Source: a bacterium (lineage in GTDB: Bacteria; Patescibacteriota; Saccharimonadia; Saccharimonadales; UBA4665). From it: a DNA stretch of 5,606 nucleotides. The notes under the pieces were generated by a model. It saw only the letters and a list, made by a program, of their open reading frames with translations, was not told where the DNA came from and searched no databases. Positions 5,376 through 5,606 of this stretch are shown here, in pieces. Every line of letters begins with the position of its first letter. Position 1 is the stretch's first letter. Location: contig JAJZHX010000036.1 of the NCBI GenBank assembly GCA_021804315.1, positions 1 to 5,606 on the forward strand. Direction: 5' to 3'. The translations under genes and the position numbers were made by a program.

Positions 5376-5606
5376 TTGCTAACCAAAAAAACAAAAATTA
5401 AAATTTTAAAAAAACTATATTCTTTAAAATCCTCACGGCTAGCTGAGTACATTACTCTAGCTATTGTTTTGTTTGGCTTTTTAATTTATGTGTACCGTCC
5501 AAGCTCGCCACCAACTCATATAACTGTTATATCAACAAAGTCATCTAATTCTTCCACTAAAAACACAGCACCTAAGTCAAGCGCACCAGGTAGCATAAGC
5601 TATAAT
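5376..5606 (+). CDS. Membrane-anchored exported protein, 5' part only (cut by window end)
   Basis: The frame is open from just after the preceding stop to the window edge, giving 77 residues from TTG. It has a strongly basic cytoplasmic head (about 1-21, nine Lys/Arg residues), one hydrophobic segment (about 25-40, YITLAIVLFGFLIYVY), then a Pro/Ser/Thr/Asn/Lys-rich low-complexity stretch (RPSSPP, then many Ser and Thr up to residue 73). This is the layout of a type II single-pass anchor followed by a flexible extracytoplasmic linker leading to a domain not included here. No signal-peptidase AxA site or lipobox is apparent. TTG at 5376 is preferred to TTG at 5370 because the latter overlaps the proposed -10 box and because the predicted transcription start falls on 5376; no ATG is available. 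The product cannot be named. Confidence 0.7.
   Translation, partial: MLTKKTKIKILKKLYSLKSSRLAEYITLAIVLFGFLIYVYRPSSPPTHITVISTKSSNSSTKNTAPKSSAPGSISYN

Noticed and set aside
1..5606. Archaeal origin (AbrB-fold protein and leaderless starts also occur in archaea)
   Set aside because: I saw no consistent TATA box about 26 bases before the starts, whereas two start regions show bacterial hexamers with 17-base spacing. Not fully excluded.
1..5606. Alternative genetic code with UGA as glycine (as in some CPR groups)
   Set aside because: No gene contains an in-frame TGA, all end in TAA or TAG, and conserved GlmS glycines use ordinary GGN codons.

Overview
The window is AT-rich DNA (roughly one third G+C by eye) with tightly spaced genes, all on the + strand. 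It carries six coding regions: a small AbrB-fold DNA-binding protein, glmS, an unrecognised 293-residue protein, a GT-B glycosyltransferase, a DUF1295 (steroid 5-alpha-reductase-like) membrane protein, and the 5' end of a membrane-anchored protein cut by the window edge. The first two are the only clear operon: the stop of the AbrB gene directly abuts the ATG of glmS. No tRNA, rRNA, CRISPR array, insertion sequence or phage gene is visible.

The organism is most likely a bacterium. Low G+C, short spacers, near absence of Shine-Dalgarno sequences, TTG starts, and a lysine-rich N-terminal anchor followed by a Ser/Thr/Pro-rich linker are compatible with Candidate Phyla Radiation (Patescibacteria), perhaps Saccharibacteria. 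This is an impression from gene content and style; no marker gene here proves it. All reading frames use the standard stops TAA and TAG with no internal TGA.

Layout: 1-73 is a promoter region whose -10 box places transcription start on the ATG at 74, so that mRNA is probably leaderless. 74-250 is the AbrB-like gene and 251-2059 is glmS, which makes glucosamine-6-phosphate, the entry point to UDP-GlcNAc. 2060-2141 is an extremely AT-rich spacer (6 G/C in 82 bases) built of short perfect palindromes. 2142-3023 is the orphan gene. 3024-3206 is a non-coding spacer. 3207-4544 is the glycosyltransferase, which must start with a non-ATG codon. 4578-5339 is the DUF1295 protein. From 5376 a TTG-started membrane-anchored protein runs off the end, again with a promoter whose predicted start falls on the initiation codon.

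Functionally, amino-sugar supply (GlmS), sugar transfer (GT4) and a lipid-type membrane enzyme (DUF1295) would fit an envelope or glycolipid theme. However, most genes have their own upstream signals, so co-function is only a suggestion. The most interesting points are the repeated leaderless architecture, the AbrB-glmS pairing with a palindrome beside its promoter, the palindrome cluster after glmS, and the orphan protein.
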